A stretch of DNA of 64,000 nt from Nectonema munidae (Eukaryota; Nematomorpha; Nectonematoida; Nectonematidae): the NCBI GenBank assembly GCA_030549495.1, contig JAUIRK010000992.1:248001-312000 (forward strand). The letters are read 5' to 3'. This document shows positions 47,750 to 59,686 of this stretch, piece by piece; position 1 is the stretch's first letter, and every line of letters starts with the position of its first letter. The notes beneath the pieces were generated by a model. The model did not search any database, was not told where the DNA came from, and was given only the letters and a program-made list of their open reading frames with translations. A program made the position numbers and the translations under genes.

Positions 47750-48685
47750 CCTGTCATAAAAAGTCTCAAAAAACATCATTTCCTTCAAATATTTGAAATT
47801 TCCTTTCAGTAAAAAATATTCATCTGAACTAAATCATGATTGGATGATGTATCAAATTAATTAGTCAAAATTTTAATATATCAACAACTATAAATTAAAT
47901 ATGAAATCATAAAAAAAAATTTATTTTCCTGACTACTTGCTATTATATCCGAATATTGTTGAGTATTCAAACAATATTACACGTTAAATACTTTACTTTT
48001 CGAAAACGCCTGTATGAACAAGATAATTTACTCAGCAGGAGCTCAGCTAATCTAAATTTCCATTGAAACTTCATAATGCAAAAATGTTTGAAATTAGGGG
48101 AATTAAACAATGTTTATCTAAAACTCTCTAACAACTATAATATTTCCAATAATAGCTAAGCACTTGAAAAATATCTTCAGAGGAGTAGTGCAATACTTCT
48201 CAACAAAGAAACTGACTAACAAGTGTTAAAGTAGGCGTGGGGAGAGGGGGATGTTCAGACCCTTACCGTGCTGACCGATAAATAAGTCTATTCTTCATAT
48301 TATGTTTAAAATATAGTGTTTTAATCATATTCATTTCCTTGGCATAATTAAAGACAGAAAATTGGATGATGTAATAAGGAAAAACCGTAGATACAAATGT
48401 ATTTTCACAATATAAAAATAAAGATGTGTTAACATATATTAGAGAGTAATAAATAAATACTATTAATAATCATAATATAATATTATATTAAAAAACAAAA
48501 TTTTAATCGACCGATCGCCTAGAAGTAGAAATGAACTTTCAAATTTTTGAGGAATTTCTTTCAAGCAGAGTGTTTCAAAAAGAGGGGGAGACTTTGATTT
48601 ATTTAAAATTTTTGAAATCTGATCTAATTTTAAAATTTTTATTTTAATTTTCTTCTCTTCATTTTTTTTATTTTACGTTGTTAAG
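47750..48685. other. Intergenic DNA upstream of the lectin gene
   Basis: AT-rich; no supported feature. The lectin promoter should lie near its right end, but no TATA box could be fixed. Confidence 0.4.
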
Positions 48686-51600
48686 ATGGAGATCCTAATT
48701 TTTTTTATAATTTCAATTTTAGGCGTGGTTTTACCTATTTGTCAAAAACCTTACCTTAATACAAATTTTGTTTTTGGCCCTTCACATTGTAATTTTTTAT
48801 TATCTATTAACAGATTTAAATTTATATTGTATATTAGTCTTAATTAAGGGAAAATCTTTAAATTAAAGTAATTTTTGAGTGCTATTGTACGTAATATAAA
48901 TTACTTTATAAATTTGTTTCTTACTGTTAGTTATTTAGGATCCAAAAACTACTTTTATTAGAGATTAACTGATATTGGTATTCAGAAAATATTAGTTCAG
49001 TGTTTTTATAATTTTTAGATCATACTTTCAACTTACTTGGTGATTCTATTGTTATTGGTACTACGAATATATTGAGACTAACTTCAGATACGAAAAGTAA
49101 AAGAGGGGCTATCTGGTCTAAAGAAGTAATTATTCTTGTTCAATAATTGCTTTTAGTTTTACCTGTATAAAATTTTAGGTTACTTCTAATCAGTATTGGA
49201 CATTAAATGTGACCTTAAGTGCAAGCTCAAATAACAAACTAGTTGGTGATGGATTCGCAATTTGGTATGCAGAAACACCAAACGTTATGGGTATATTCCT
49301 TTCTTGATTTTTTTCTATTTTTTTTAATAATGAATAACTATTTATTTTTATATGGAAATACAAAAATTCTAAATAATTTATCCCTCCAAAATATATTTCG
49401 AATAAATTTTATAGTTAAGGCTATACTTTAGAATTTCTTCAATTCCTTCATGCACAATGGGACATCAGTGATCGATGGAATTAAAATCGCTTACTTTAAG
49501 TATATAAAAACTTATTGAAAAAGAAGTAGATGTTAAATTTTGAGAAATTTTACAAAAGTAGATATGTAGTCTATGGCACGGACGGTGAACTTTTTTTTTT
49601 AATAAAAAGAAATAATATATTTAAAATAATTTGTATATTAATTGTTTGATACCTTTTGTTATAAAAGAAAGATACCTTTTTCTTTAAGTAAGGTTTTATT
49701 CAACAATAAAACAATACGAAATTAAAAAAAGATACGTAGCCACATAAAATAAAGAGTTACCCATTAATAGAGAATAGAGCGGATCGAAATTAGAAGAAAA
49801 GAAAAGGACTAATATTAATGATAGTGAAACAAACTTTTTTAAGAAGAGACTTTTTAAACAACATTTTTCGCCTCTTTAAAGAAACTTTCGATTACGGATA
49901 ATATTGCGCCCCTTTTTAGATTTTTCCCTGAGGAAATTAAACACGTCGTACTTCGTTGAAGATTCTTTATTAGAATCATCCTTTTTCATTGGGCTTGACG
50001 TTGTAGAGTCATCCTCATCAGCTGGTGGAGACTGTGAACAGCTTTGTTCATCTGATGTTTCAGAAGTACTCTTTAATGACTGGTCCGAATTATCTGAATA
50101 GCGTTGGTCTGCGAGAGTGGGTGATGCCTCATTTACAGAAGGAGGAGAAAGATCTCCTGAAGAGACAGTTGATAGGCGCCCATCAAGAAAACGGATTCTA
50201 GCAAAATTTGGAGTCGCTAATACTATCTCAACTGGTTCAACCAGTGGATCACTTTTGTTTTTCCGAACAAACTTTCTTAACAGGAATGGTATATCCAGTA
50301 CCTGATCTTCCTTGAAAGCTAAACAGTCTATCATGTGGCGTACTGTTAGTTGCTGTGCAGAGCAAAGATCTGATAGCATGTAAGGCAATGTTTCCCAACC
50401 TTTTTTAGTTTGCGGCACCTTTTAAAAATTCCTGGCACCTTTGAGGAAAAACTTATTTAAAATTTCCATAGTTTTTTTTTATTATAATTTCTTTTTTCTA
50501 AATCTGCATTGATGCAAACCTTATACAGAGATCATATAAAAAAAATTTATACTGATCCTGCTATCTAAAAAAAAAAGAAAAAGTAGAAGCATAAATTTTT
50601 CTGATAATGAAAAATAAAGCTTGAGTAAAAGTTAAAAACAATTGTATAAATTTAATAAAAAAAAGTATTTAAGCTAGTTAAATTGTTAATTAGACAATAA
50701 AAGCAGAAAGAATAAAATTATACAATGTTTACCCTGAATTTTGGCGGCACCCTTTAGTGCCGCAGCACACCGGTTGGGAATCACTGATGTAAGGCAATAT
50801 TGAGAACGCTTTGCCAGTGACGATCGTCCAGTTGCTGTGTCTTGAGTGCGAGCATTATTGTCTTCCAGATGGTTGCATTCGCATTGTCCATTGCCTATAG
50901 GATGGTACGATATTGCGTGAGTAATCGTAGTTCCGTGCTGCCATAGAAAACAAATAGGCTTCCACGATCGCTATGAATTGAAGAATCAGGGCAACCGAAA
51001 GAGGTGAAGATATTTCGTAGGCACTTTATCACCCGCTGAAACATCTTGACGGATAAACAAAAGGATAACGAGAATACTGATCGATAATTACAAGTAGGGA
51101 TTTGTCGATGGTTTCGGCCCCATAAAGTTAATGGAGAGGCGTTCAAAAGGAGAGCGTGAACAAATTAGGCCTCCAGAAGGCGGTTTAATAATTTTTGGTT
51201 TGAGTTCAGCGCAAATGTGACATTCTGCGCAAGTACGCTTAACATCTTCCATTGAAAATGGCAAATTCTTATGTCTTACGAAATGATAGAGTCTGGCTAT
51301 TCCAGGATGACAAAGGTATGCATGGATGTCTTTTAGAGATAAGGTAGAGGAGATAGAGCATCAACAGAGCTGTTGAAGGTACCTGCTCTGTATATTATGT
51401 CGTAGGAGTAGTTAGAGTAGCTTCTTTGTATATTTGTCATAGGAGTAGCTTGTCGTTTTTGATGCGGTTCGGGGAGTGTGTCTTAAACATGTAGGAGGCA
51501 GCTTGTTGGTCTGTAATGATTGTGAAGTGCCTGCCAAGTAAGAGACTTATGTACTGATTCTACAATTGCTGCTGCTTCACGCTCTATGGCTGAATGTGAG

Positions 51601-54600
51601 CGTTCTGAATGCGTGAGAGTCCTTGAAAAATACGCGGCAGGGCGTCCATTTTGGGAGAGACAAGCTGCTAAAGCTGTCGCAGATGCATCTGTTTCTATTG
51701 TGAATGGAACATCGTAGTCTATTGCACCAACTGAAGCCTTACAGATTTCTTTCTTTATTGTTTGAAAACATTTTTCTAGTTCTTTGCTAAGGGGAAAAGA
51801 AGAGATTTTGAGAAAGAATGATATTCGATCTGAAAAATTTTCTACCCATGGAGAATAATAGAAGAAAAGGCCCAATGCTCGCTTTAATGACTTGGAACAT
51901 GTGGGAAGTGGTGTGAGTCTTTCTGGATCGGGGATGATGGTTCCATTGTCTAGAAGATGTCCTAAAAATCTAAGTTTTGTGATGCCATTTTCGCATTTTT
52001 CAGGATTAAACTGCAAGTTTAGGCGATCAGCGACTTTTCGGAATGCTTCCATGTTTTCATTAAGCTCCTCCTTCGTATTTCCACATATAACAATGTCGTC
52101 GACGTAGGCGAATGTGCCATTAAGTCTATGATTCTTAATTAAGTTATGCATGATACGTTGAAATGCATCAACAGAGTTTGTTAGTCCTTACGGATACCGG
52201 AAGGAATGTACGAAAGAACGGAGGAAAGGCGTCACGGATCGCCTGTTTGGCATGTTGAGAGGCACTCACTTGTTCAAACTTACAGTCGTTTGCAAGAGTC
52301 TTCAGCTTTAGAAGAAATTGATCGATGGACTCTCCTGGTTGCTGTTTTCTAGTAGCAAGCACGTGCCGTGCAAAAACAGTGTTTACAGGTTTAACGTATG
52401 TAGATTCAAGAATTTTAATTGCGCTTTCGAGGGCAGTACAATTAGGAACTAACGAATACACTTTGGGTGAAACATAGTTTATCAATATACTGAGTTCATT
52501 AGGAGGATTATCAGGATGAGCCACTTTTAGAGAGTTAATACAGTTAGTAAGAGTGGGGTACCAATGGTACCATTCATCTGTGGTAGTATCCTGTGATCCA
52601 TCAAAACGAGATGGTCTTAAGATATTATCCATATTAAACCTAGATATTGTTGAATAAATTGTTATAAAAGAAAGTGATACCTTTTTCTTTAAGTAAGGTT
52701 TTATTCAACAATAAAACAAAGCTAAATTAAAAAAAATACGTAGCCACCCAAAATAAAGAGTTACCCATTAATAGAGAATGGAGCGGATCGAAATTAGAAG
52801 AAAAGAAAAGAAAAAGACTAATATTAATGATAGTAAAACAAACTTGTTTAAGAAGAGACTTTTAAAACAACACTTTTTAAAGATATTGAAAAATACCAGC
52901 TTATATTAAAATAAAAGAATAAATGAAAGTACTTACATTGAAGTACTAATACTTAAGTATAATTGAATCTAAAGACCTATATCATAATTTTTGATAGTTG
53001 TTAATAGTATATTAAAAAAAGGATTTCATAAAACAATTTCCTTAAAAAAAATATGAAGCATAAGACGGCATTAAGTTTTTGTAATATAGATAGAATGTAG
53101 ATGACAGAAAGAGTAATCTAAATTTTTGACCATTTCTTGATTTTCTATAAGAAAACTTGATGAAAACGTTACTACGATTAGATTTTTTGTTCTAAATTGT
53201 CTTTTTTAAATTTCAACTCAGCTATCACAAGCAAGTGATTTTCTCCAACTTTTTGACGGCATTCAACTTAGAAGTTTAAAGTTTAATTTCATAATACTTT
53301 ATCTAACATGTTTTTGTAATTTTTTTCAATAATTATTCTTTAATAAAGTCTTTTTATCTAAATAATTTATATTTAATTTATTACTGTTTAAATAATATTC
53401 GATAAATGTGTAAAATTTTGTATATAGAAAATTTTAACAAATTCTAGAGTAAGGTGAAACTTAATTGTGTGATTAATTCAAATAATAATTGTTGCTTTGA
53501 TCTGTAAATAACAATCAATCAAATCTTTCAAAAATTTTCCTTGATTGTTTAATTAAAAATTTATTTATCAAAAAAATACCGTTTATTTATCCATGTAAAA
53601 TAATCCACACCTTTTCTTTTTGTATATTACAAAAATTTTGCAATATAACATATTTTTCCTGATAATATTTTGGCTGTTTTAAAGCTAGAATAACAAAAAT
53701 ACAAAAATGCTGGATAAATTAGAATTTTACCTAATATTTGCTTAGAAAAGTTTTTTATTTTGGGGAATGCTTGCTTATTTTTGGTTAAGAATGTAACTTT
53801 GGTGACACTTATTTTAAAATCTGACCTTTTGATGATATCACGCTTTCAATTATGTTGTGTTTATAGATTTGGACATTATCAATGATAAGGTAACATTTTT
53901 GACGTTGCAGTTTCCCTTTCATTCAAAAGCTCTTTATAACAAACTATTCATGTTTTTTGAATTGCATGTTCCATCATCTATAGTTTTACACGCAATATTT
54001 CACTTTCATTCTTTGCTGTTATTAACGCTAAGTTTTTACCCAAATTTAGAAATTAATTATGGGAAAATTATTTAGTTTTAGTAATATTTCTAAATTTACT
54101 TTGGCCTGGGACCGAGAAAGTGTATCGGAGAGGGTTTAGCAATGCTCGAAATAAAGATTGCGTTAGTTCTTTTAATGAGTTCAATGAAATTTATCAAGAC
54201 CCCAGGTTTACCTCATTATTCTAAACTCATTGACTTACAAAAAGCAAAGACATTCTTTAACTAGTTTTAGTTTTTATTTATTCTAAATTTGCAGTGCATT
54301 TTGCTATCAGAGATTATAACTTTTTTCCAACTTTGGCGAAACTATTTCTCTTTAATTATGTAAATGTATCTGGGTTTTCCCTTGATTATATAAAACAGGG
54401 GCGCAGATGCTAAAAATTATTGGAGGGAGGGGACAAGCTTTTTTTTATAATTTTTAAAAATTTGTGTCTGAAACTCAACCGTAAGACAAGTAAAGTATTA
54501 GGGAAAGTCTACTCACAAACAGTGGCGTAGCGAAAAATAAAAAATGAGGTGACACAAAGGAGCACGTTTTTTTTTCAAAAAAATAAAAATCTCTGCTTTC

Positions 54601-57168
54601 TCAGAAGCTTAAGTGTCACGTGGGATTGTTTCCAAAAAATTCCAGACTTCACCAATGAATATAGATTTCTAATATCTATAAATTTTTAAGAGGATAAAAA
54701 TGCGGGTGTTAGTGAAAATGGAGAGGCACTGCACCACAGAACCGTCGTACACCACTGCTCACAAATCTTTAATTTAAAAATTGAAAATTATTGGTGGAGC
54801 GAAAGGTTTTTTCACACCCCTCTCTCTCTCCTCATGTGCGCCCCTGATATAACTATAAAATTTAACTTTGATGGCGAATTCCTGCGTGAACTAGTGTTCA
54901 TAAGACCAAAATAAAATAGTCTGTCAGAGAGCCTCCATAAAGATTTTTGTGGACTCTAAATGCTTGAAAAGCTTTGCATACACGGTAAAAAAGCATAATT
55001 CATTCACGTTATAAGTGATCGTCGTTTTAGGCCTCGGTTATATGCTCGCAAATATGGCCGAATTATTGCGCCTACCTCTGATACAGATGCCTACACATGC
55101 CTTGTAGCATCTCATTTTAGAGGAAGATCAATGTCCTTACCAAGTGTCTACATACATACAAACAGAATTAAATTCATACATTATTTTATTTAACTAATAA
55201 TTTAACCTTTCAGAGAAATTGATTGTGATTTCCTGAGCTAAATATTTACTTACTCTGAAAGTGTATTTAACGACTTTTTCATAACAAGTATGAGTTCATC
55301 ATTCAGTTATATATCAATGACGTAGAAATAGCTTTTTACAACTAAAAAATAGGCGGGTTTGCTACTTTTTGAAGGTTTTTAAATGTGCGTTTATTGTTTT
55401 TGATTAGGAAATCTCTTCGGATCCAAAAGAGACTTTAAAGGACTCGCAATATTTTTTGATACGTATAAAAATGATCATGAAAATGAACACAATATGGTAC
55501 CTTCAAACCTATTGAAAACAGCCTCTTTTGCCATTATTAAATATAATTATTATGCTTAGAGATTTCCCTACATCTCTGCACACATTTCTGACGGTTCCTA
55601 TAACTTCAACTCAGATAAAGATGGGTTGGATAAAAAGCCGTTTGGTTGCAGTTATGCAAGAACCGGAGCCTCTGATCAAAATACCGGAAAGTTCACACTA
55701 CACATTTCTTACGTTGAAGATGTCTTATCAGTATGAAAACCGCTTATTGCAAATGAAGTTAAGATCTTATACTTTGATTTTTTAGGTTTTTTATGAAGAG
55801 ACGAGTTCATCCACAGGTCATGACGCTTCAAATCGAATACACTGTACAACGCTTCACAACGTCAAACTTCCCTCTGGCTATCACTTTGGAGTGTCAGCAG
55901 AAACGGGAGATTTAACAGGTTTGTTTTTTAGATTCCATTTTCTTACCTTAATTCATTCGCGCTTTCATTTCATCTGGCTTTTATATTTTATATATGGTTC
56001 CAGTAAACAAAAAATTCTTGCTGATATATCATTTTATTTATTAAAATAATCATTTTTATTAAAGGTTTCAATAATGTCACCTTTAGAATTATTAATGTCA
56101 CTTTTGTAATTACCGCTTGAGTTCTGTCTTTATTTATCTTAGGAACATAGCGGAACTAGGCCGTTGAGTATAAGAACAAAATGGAACGGACTAGTGATGT
56201 ATCATTTAGATCGGTATCAGCAATCGCCATTTTTTGTTTAATCGGTATTATTAAATTTTTTATTGTTCACTGATTTTATCAGCCAAACCAATATACCATT
56301 TAAAGTTTATACTAGAGCTATAAAGAGTAAAAGAACCTTTGTATTTTATGCATAGTACTTTGTACATATAATAGTATTTTAATAAAAGCTGTTTTTGCTC
56401 TTAATTTGATGTAAAATATATACTCAATTCATAAATTCAGTTAGGGATTCTTCACAAATAATGTCAACCAATTTTCCTTGATTTTTGACCCTTCTTCTCA
56501 ACTTTTGAATATCTATATATTTATGTACTTAAAATATTTTATTAGTATCCGCATTATAAAATGTAATCAGTATTTAATTCGACATCGGTGGAAAAATTCA
56601 TATCAGTACGTACATCACTAGATGGACTAACATTTATTAAGACTAGACCGACCCAGACCGTCGCATTGGGTTCTGGAGCAAAGCGCTTTCACCGGTTTTA
56701 GCAGATCTGAGCCGAATTTTCAATAGTCTGCTCTAATGCATGGCCGTAAAGTGTTTTGTTAGAAAAGTTATATCGATATTTATAGCTTGTCTGCGTTTCT
56801 CGCATTGGTGTATAATGGTTATACTGATAATTGCTATAACACATTTTTTTCTAGAAAATCACGATCTCTACCACATTCTATATTCTCAAGTTAAATGTGA
56901 TAATGAAGCTCAAGATTCTCTCTCAATCATACCATCTCACAATAGAAAGGCGCAAGATAACGGTATGAAGACTAATGAAATATATTTTAAAATTTGTCCC
57001 CTTTTCTTCCCTTTAGACTCTCAACACATGCGCAATTCCAATAAACCCATGTCGGCATTTTCTAAGTTCCTTATCTTTATTCTTCTTTGTGTTGGTATCG
57101 GCATTGCTTACTACGTCACAACGAGTATATTTGGGCAGAGTGAAACCTCAAGAAAAAGATTTTATTGA
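48686..57168 (+). CDS. VIP36/LMAN2-like L-type lectin, 8 exons, 324 aa
   Basis: Cargo lectin of the early secretory pathway, type I membrane protein. Exons: 48686-48788, 49019-49125, 49179-49290, 55408-55496, 55560-55730, 55786-55918, 56855-56962, 57017-57168; all introns are GT..AG and every phase agrees. Residues 1-17 form a signal peptide (MEILIFFIISILGVVLP). The lectin fold follows: LRLTSD, LVGDGFAIWY (Asp94), LFGSKRDFKGLAIFFDTYKN (Asp125, Asn129 for calcium), FPYISAHISDGS, the Cys167-Cys214 pair, LPSGYHFGVSAETGDL and ENHD. A membrane span lies at about 292-313 and the tail ends RKRFY, the KRFY ER-export signal of VIP36. Human VIP36 is 356 aa. Odd: the sugar-binding His of VIP36 (in SYDHSKDG) is Ser155 here, so glycan binding may be weak or changed. 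Exon 1 is the least certain; it was chosen because its GTAATT donor and phase fit. Intron 3 is 6.1 kb and full of inserted elements. ERGIC-53 is excluded by size and tail. Confidence 0.92.
49657..49863 (-). repeat. Terminal repeat of the Gypsy fossil (3' LTR)
   Basis: 207 bp, TG..CA borders, near-identical to the repeat at 52660-52872. Because the element points to the minus strand this is its 3' copy. Confidence 0.88.
49876..50377 (-). pseudogene. C-terminal tail of the Gypsy fossil polyprotein
   Basis: This has an integrase C-terminal-like segment (FARIRFLDGRLSTVSSGDL) followed by a Ser/Asp-rich tail ending close to the terminal repeat. The upstream side of the frame runs into the inserted MITE at 50386. 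Confidence 0.6.
50386..50786. mobile_element. hAT-type MITE inserted in the Gypsy fossil
   Basis: Ends CAATGTTTCCCAACC and GGTTGGGAATCACTG, inverted with two mismatches; flanks ATGTAAGG on both sides (50378-50385, 50787-50794). The ends are like those of the full-length hAT at 30100-33198, so that family could have moved it. GCGGCACC / GGTGCCGC words lie just inside. Confidence 0.88.
50895..51410 (-). pseudogene. Integrase part of the Gypsy fossil
   Basis: Remains of the integrase core (FTSFGCPDSSIHSDRGS around the second acidic residue, then SLF) and, upstream on this strand, a zinc-binding-like stretch. Fossil, broken. Confidence 0.65.
51483..52151 (-). pseudogene. Reverse transcriptase and RNase H part of the Gypsy fossil
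   Basis: It includes the YVDDI catalytic motif of reverse transcriptase, the FLGHLL motif that follows it, and the RNase H start FTIETDASATALAACLSQ. Arrangement and wording are those of Gypsy/Metaviridae. Fossil, broken. Confidence 0.88.
52168..52632 (-). pseudogene. Gag-like part of the Gypsy fossil
   Basis: A protein part typical of arthropod Gypsy Gag regions (pattern such as DQFLLKLKTLANDCKF, AIRDAF). Fossil; not complete. Confidence 0.7.
52660..52872 (-). repeat. Terminal repeat of the Gypsy fossil (5' LTR)
   Basis: 213 bp, the 5' copy on the minus strand. The 4 bp CTTT after it matches the 4 bp before the other copy, as a target duplication should. Confidence 0.88.
52880..54095. other. 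Lectin intron 3, AT-rich part
   Basis: No repeat ends or exons recognised. Confidence 0.4.
54100..54263 (+). pseudogene. Young fragment of the P450 gene in the lectin intron
   Basis: 164 bp match the coding part 62117-62280 of the P450 gene at about three differences, in inverted orientation. It encodes FGLGPRKCIGEGLAMLEIKI to KAKTFFN and then a stop, that is the heme-binding loop and the C-terminal region without the last 16 residues. One change turns the Arg after CIGE into Gly. It has no start, no splice acceptor and no other P450 sequence next to it, so it is a partial duplicate. Its high similarity means a recent copy or gene conversion. Confidence 0.9.
54396..54846. mobile_element. hAT-type MITE, 451 bp, host of a second MITE
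   Basis: Ends CAGGGGCGCAGATGC and CATGTGCGCCCCTG, nearly identical to the ends of the element at 39688. The flanks ATATAAAA and ATATAACT agree at 6 of 8. It is split by the MITE at 54520-54757. Confidence 0.82.
54520..54757. mobile_element. hAT-type MITE nested in another MITE
   Basis: Ends CAGTGGCGTAGCG and CGTCGTACACCACTG, partly inverted. Flanks CTCACAAA on both sides (54512-54519, 54758-54765), perfect. Same group as 41560-41756 and 59476-59686. Confidence 0.88.
56192..56620. mobile_element. hAT-like MITE, TAGTGATG family, copy B
   Basis: Begins TAGTGATGTATC and ends GTACATCACTA. The interior is an inverted copy of 23994-24530. It lies in lectin intron 6. Target duplication is not clean. 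Just outside it, GGACTA words on both sides suggest it landed in another repeat that has relatives near 35430-35560. Confidence 0.7.
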
Positions 57169-57436
57169 ATGTTGGTGTTTACAACTGATTAAGCGAATTT
57201 CCTTTCTTCAAAGAATTATATGAATATGTGATTACATAAATTCTTCCCAGTTTCCTTTGATTTTGTTTATAGTAGTATCCAAATTAGTTTTTACGCACAT
57301 CTGACGCTGTCATTCACCTACTTAACTTTCTTAGTGCCTATCCTGATCTTGTAAACGAGACTTGTTGATTCAAAGCCAACATCTTAATGTTGATAACAAA
57401 CTACGATGTATGAAATGCACGAAAAAATTCACATTC

Positions 57437-57442
57437 AATAAA
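57437..57442 (+). terminator. Poly(A) signal of the lectin gene
   Basis: AATAAA lies about 270 bp after the stop codon, in a plausible 3' untranslated region. Confidence 0.5.
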
Positions 57443-57619
57443 TGATTTACAAAGAATGTTTTATTCTTTTTTTATTATTGTTATAGTTATTTTGGAAGAA
57501 TGACATTTTTTATTGCAACTATTCTTTTTAATTTATATTTCTCAGAAACAAATATTTTGAATAACGAAATATTTTTTTAAAATGAAAAGCATCAATACCT
57601 CTTGTTCTTATTCTTTTTA

Positions 57620-57690
57620 AACAAAATCAATGTGTCGTTTAATCGGTATTGTTAAATTTTTTATTTTTCACCGATTTTATCTATAACTTA
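57620..57690. repeat. TAGTGATG-family fragment
   Basis: About 60 bp (TTTAATCGGTATTGTTAAAT and on) match the subterminal part of copy B at about 56238-56290. No ends. A remnant only. Confidence 0.6.
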
Positions 57691-57869
57691 TTTTATCTAT
57701 TATAAATAGATAAAATTATAGATAAATTATAGTTATAATTAGGTAATTTAGATAAATTATAGTTGTATTTTATGATTTTATCTATACCTATGACTTCCAA
57801 TTTTATATTCAAATAGTACGCAAAAATTATTATTATTGACCTTATAGTTCGCCTATAGTTAGCTTGACC

Positions 57870-57930
57870 CAATGGTTCCCAAAATGGACTGTAGTGTCGC
57901 CAAAGCGGCGTTTTAAAATTCTGCTGGGGC
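57870..57930. mobile_element. Single hAT end
   Basis: CAATGGTTCCCAAAATGG looks like the left end of the hAT group at 30100 and 50386. No partner end was found downstream, so the element is truncated. Confidence 0.4.
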
Positions 57931-57949
57931 GGTCTGAAAACTTACGAAT

Positions 57950-59460
57950 AACAAGCATTAGGTATTAAATTTTTTTCTAGATCGAAACAAAGAAATATAT
58001 TGTATACTTTATATGATATTTATTATATAAGTGTATATATATTTTGTATATAAAAAAAGTTTGACTTCTCTTCCACCTAGAATATTTTTATTTTTCCCAC
58101 AGATTGTATCGTAGAAAATCGATTTAATGCTGTAAATAAAATTTTAAGTAATGAAAGAAAGCGTATAGATAATGTTAGAGTATGATATCAATCAGAATTA
58201 ATTTAAGCAATATCGAACCTCTAAGAAATTTCGAAGATGAATTCTAAATTTAAGGGTCGCATTGAAGTTTATTCATTTTTTTATTCTGAAACAAAATGGA
58301 TTTTATAAGTGAGGCAGCGTTTCTTGTAAGTAATGCCTTCAGAGGGTGTTTCTTTTAAAAATGTCTTCTAAGGTGCGTTGAATAGGAAAAGTTTGGGAGC
58401 TTTTTTCATTTGAATCCTTCACTTTTATAGATGTATATGAACAGTATATCCTTATTTAATATATAGATGAATGCGACTCATATCTATATTCAGACTTAAC
58501 TTTTATTCTAATTTAAACCTTTTTTCTCTGTGGAAGATGGAATTTTTTCGAAACGTCAAAATCTCAACAGACCCTTATTATGACGAATCTAAACGAACGT
58601 TATTTCTATTTCGATATACTGAAGTGGAATATATAACGTAGAGATTATAAATGAAAAAAATAATTTTTTGATAATGATTGTGTTCTTCAGTAAGTATGTA
58701 TATTTAATAAGTAAAAATTAGCGTTGTTAAATCCTAAAATCATAAAAAAACAAGAATACTATACCATAAAAACAAAGCCCGATTGATTTTCAGTGATATT
58801 GACTTCACGAACCCAATTTCTCCAAATTGTGCCTGTTAAAATCGTTTTTTTTTTAATTAAAAAGTGTTTTCTTAATGATGCTGAAAACAAAAGGTTTTCC
58901 TTAATGTTCAAAGTTACAAAACTCAATCAAAATTTCAGTTTTCAATCGTCATTCATTATGAAATCTTGTCTAGTAAATGAAATTATACCAGAGAACAAAA
59001 TCAATAAAAAACAAAGCAAAGATTCTCAATCAGTTAGCAAATAATAGGAAGCTAAAGTGCGGAGCTTTTCTTCAGGCATTCTATTTTTTTAATTGTATTT
59101 TAAACGTAGGAAAGTTTTTCTCTGCTGAAGCTACACTAATGGAAAGGTTATGATAATTCTAAATTGGGAAAATTTTCTTCTTTTTCATTAATTTTTAAAA
59201 TAGGTTGCCTACTTTTCATTTTCTTCAAAAAAAATTCCGTATTTTAAATTTTCTAAAATTTTCTTTTGGTAATATCATCTATATTAGCAAAAACATTCCA
59301 CACTATCAGTCAATGTAAGTATGATCCTTATTTAAAAAACATTTTGATTATTTATAAGTTTTAAAATAAATTAAAGCGTCAATTTTTTATACTTTAAATC
59401 CAGTTTTAAGATTTGTAATAATGGAGTCGTGAAGAATAAAAATATTAATTCTAAAATGTC
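57950..59460. other. AT-rich intergenic DNA
   Basis: No gene. The 83-codon frame at 58793-59044 starts at an ATA/ATG-poor edge and has no known domain. Nothing else recognised. Confidence 0.4.
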
Positions 59461-59475
59461 TTCTGGCGTTGGTAA

Positions 59476-59686
59476 CAGTGACGTACCAAGAGAGGGGTTA
59501 TCTGTCTCCGGCGCTAAATTATCTGCATAAAAATATCATTAATAAAAATTTAATTGAGATCTTTTTAGATAAATAATATTGTAATAAGTACTTGCTCCAC
59601 TTTTTATTCCAGTTTTCCATACTTATATACCTATATATCACGTTTTGAATTTTGAGGGGTGGCATTTAAAGATAGGCAAACCACTG
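59476..59686. mobile_element. hAT-type MITE, 211 bp
   Basis: Ends CAGTGACGTACC and GGCAAACCACTG, partly inverted. Flanks GTTGGTAA (59468-59475) and GTTGGTAG (59687-59694) agree at 7 of 8. Confidence 0.75.

Larger units (their letters stand above)
49657..52872 (-). mobile_element. Gypsy-type LTR retrotransposon fossil, 3.2 kb
   Basis: Two direct terminal repeats, 49657-49863 and 52660-52872, both beginning TGTTATAAAAG and ending AACAACA, flanked by CTTT on both sides. The inside, on the minus strand, shows a Gag-like part, reverse transcriptase with RNase H, and integrase remains. The element is shorter than usual for Gypsy and broken at several places. The two repeats differ at about a dozen positions, so it is fairly old but not ancient. 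It carries a later hAT MITE (50386-50786) and lies in lectin intron 3, antisense to the gene. Confidence 0.88.

Noticed and set aside
56740-56854. ATG and open frame upstream of lectin exon 7
   Set aside because: The frame runs through intron sequence into the exon. The acceptor TTTTTTCTAG at 56854 and the protein match place the exon start at 56855.
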